A DNA stretch of 58,390 nucleotides, taken from an uncultured Candidatus Thioglobus sp. Its GTDB lineage: Bacteria > Pseudomonadota > Gammaproteobacteria > PS1 > Pseudothioglobaceae. Below are positions 57,455 through 58,390 of this stretch, piece after piece. A program made the position numbers and the translations under genes. How positions within the stretch are numbered: the first letter of the stretch is position 1; each line of letters opens with the position of its first letter. The notes under the pieces are model-generated. The model was not told the DNA's origin, searched no databases, and worked only from the letters and a program-made list of their open reading frames with translations. The stretch is from the NCBI GenBank assembly GCA_900180385.1, contig FXLX01000007.1, positions 1 through 58,390 on the forward strand. Reading direction: 5' to 3'.

Positions 57455-58309
57455 ATGCAAAACTCAACAACAATTGGTTTTATTGGCGCAGGCAACATGG
57501 CCTATGCGATTATTTCTGGACTTATTAATAATGGCACTTCTGCTAAGCAAATTAAGCTTAGTGATACCAATGAAGCGCTATTATCCCTGAGAAAAGATGA
57601 ATTTAACCTCGAAGTCTTTACGGATAACGTCAAACTCGCCACTCATTGTGATGTAATCGTATTAGCTGTTAAGCCACAAGTGTTGTCAACGGTCTGCCAT
57701 CAATTAGAAAACATTCTTAAAGCTGGCACACTAATCATTTCGATTGCAGCGGGGGTTCGTGCACGTGATATTGACCGCTGGCTAGGTGGCAATCAATCTA
57801 TTGTACGCACCATGCCTAATACACCAGCTTTATTAAACCAAGGTATAACAGGATTGTTTGCAAACGAATCGGTTACTGATTTACAAAAACAATTAGCAGG
57901 AGATATATTAGACAGCGTTGGTCAGAGTTTATGGGTTGAAGAGGAGTTAATGCTTGATGCCGTTACCGCATTGTCTGGCAGTGGTCCAGCTTATTTTTTC
58001 TTGATGATTGAATCTATGGCAAATGCAGGTATTGCTTTGGGATTAGACGAGCAAACTGCTCAAAAATTAAGCATCCAAACAGCGCTAGGCGCTAGCATGA
58101 TGGCCAGCACTCGTGGAGATTCTGCTCATGAATTACGTGCAAAAGTTACCTCGCCAAATGGCACAACACAAGCAGCAATTGATTCATTTCAAGATCAAGA
58201 TTTTGATGTAATGGTTGCTCATGCCATGCGCGCTGCTTTTGATCGAGCTGGTGAACTAGGCGTTGAACTAGGCGTTGAACTAGGCGTTGAACTGGGCAAT
58301 AGTGACTGA
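57455..58309 (+). CDS. proC: Pyrroline-5-carboxylate reductase
   Basis: ProC makes proline from pyrroline 5-carboxylate. The 284-residue protein has the Rossmann loop IGFIGAGNMAYAII, VKPQVL, RTMPNTPAL and the C-terminal signature ALSGSGPAYFFLMIESMANA with VTSPNGTTQAAI. At the very C-terminus a 12-base repeat adds GVEL three times before the final GNSD; relatives end soon after the RAGELG-like segment, so this is a tail extension. It is divergent from gph, and its stop overlaps a following partial gene. Confidence 0.95.
   Translation: MQNSTTIGFIGAGNMAYAIISGLINNGTSAKQIKLSDTNEALLSLRKDEFNLEVFTDNVKLATHCDVIVLAVKPQVLSTVCHQLENILKAGTLIISIAAGVRARDIDRWLGGNQSIVRTMPNTPALLNQGITGLFANESVTDLQKQLAGDILDSVGQSLWVEEELMLDAVTALSGSGPAYFFLMIESMANAGIALGLDEQTAQKLSIQTALGASMMASTRGDSAHELRAKVTSPNGTTQAAIDSFQDQDFDVMVAHAMRAAFDRAGELGVELGVELGVELGNSD
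58253..58293 (+). repeat. 12-bp tandem repeat at the proC C-terminus
   Basis: The unit GAACTAGGCGTT occurs 3.4 times (58253-58264, 58265-58276, 58277-58288, then five bases), encoding ELGV repeats in frame. Confidence 0.95.
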
Positions 58310-58390
58310 AGGAATAACTTTTAAACTTCAGGCCTCGAATGTATATTTTGGTCTTTCTATTATTGTTCATGGCTTTACATTATTAAGTGT
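58302..58390 (+). CDS. Partial gene at the window edge, small membrane protein
   Basis: A frame from the GTG at 58302, overlapping the proC stop by eight bases, runs open to the window end: VTEGITFKLQASNVYFGLSI and on into a hydrophobic stretch (IVHGFTLLS). The pattern of a short polar start, a conserved S and a histidine within the first helix is reminiscent of YgfX-type proteins, but thirty residues are too few to decide. Confidence 0.35.
   Translation, partial: MTEGITFKLQASNVYFGLSIIVHGFTLLS

Noticed and set aside
57392..57473. Upstream extension of gph to 57473
   Set aside because: It would overlap the divergent proC start; the GTG at 57392 has a good ribosome-binding site and the family N-terminus.
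39760..58293. Tandem arrays considered as CRISPR
   Set aside because: Units are 12-15 bp, directly adjacent without spacers, and lie inside reading frames; no cas genes are present.

Overview
This AT-rich chromosomal window reads as a sulfur-oxidising gammaproteobacterium. The best lineage guess is the SUP05 / Thioglobaceae group, which includes the thiotrophic symbionts of deep-sea mussels. The basis is the soxB gene with its DUF4395 and HupE-like neighbours, an rnf electron-transfer operon, a TauE/SafE anion exporter, a cbb3-oxidase assembly gene (ccoS) and gammaproteobacterial gene content (efp-epmA, lptE-holA, ibaG-type bolA, rhlE-type helicase). The genus is an inference; no 16S rRNA gene lies here.

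Layout. Positions 1-3289 hold the str operon on the minus strand (rpsL-rpsG-fusA-tuf, tuf cut by the window edge) behind a strong promoter. Next come a low-molecular-weight tyrosine phosphatase, kdsD, and the cluster soxB / DUF4395 / HupE-like (5052-8892). Positions 9036-12576 carry murE, murF, tRNA-Arg and pgsA, followed by tRNA-Gly and tRNA-Cys. Positions 13050-14571 are accessory: a broken HNH endonuclease gene and a ParE-type toxin-antitoxin pair. Then come argG with a duplicated fragment of its own 5' end upstream, DUF2914, YcgN-type and Sel1-repeat genes, epmA and efp. Positions 20026-21398 hold a decayed restriction-modification pair (C5 methyltransferase plus HNH endonuclease).

Positions 21643-24433 are sucC-sucD plus a ketopantoate-reductase-like gene. 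Positions 24430-30329 are one tightly overlapping minus-strand operon, rnfABCDG-queA-HIT-thioredoxin, with no rnfE. TSUP exporter, glmM, folP and ftsH follow on the minus strand; lptE, holA, proA, tyrS and a lipoprotein gene on the plus strand; then tmRNA. Positions 40256-42315 are an rhlE-type helicase operon with small downstream genes, including a 24-residue membrane protein. Further on are DUF1289 and CPXCG small proteins, bolA, a phosphate transporter with its PhoU-like partner, ccoS, a chimeric transporter remnant, accA, tilS, ybeY and priA. Positions 50480-55318 form a second defence island: a damaged toxin-antitoxin pair, an HTH regulator with paired operators, type III mod, and a twice-frameshifted res. 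bioA, gph, proC and a partial gene end the window.

Two patterns stand out. First, the decayed accessory genes are broken mainly by one-base changes in poly-A runs or by deletions, while housekeeping genes beside them are open. Second, short tandem repeats of 12 or 15 bp, about three copies each and always a multiple of three, sit inside four otherwise unrelated reading frames (a lipoprotein, a LysE remnant, mod at its catalytic motif, and the C-terminus of proC).
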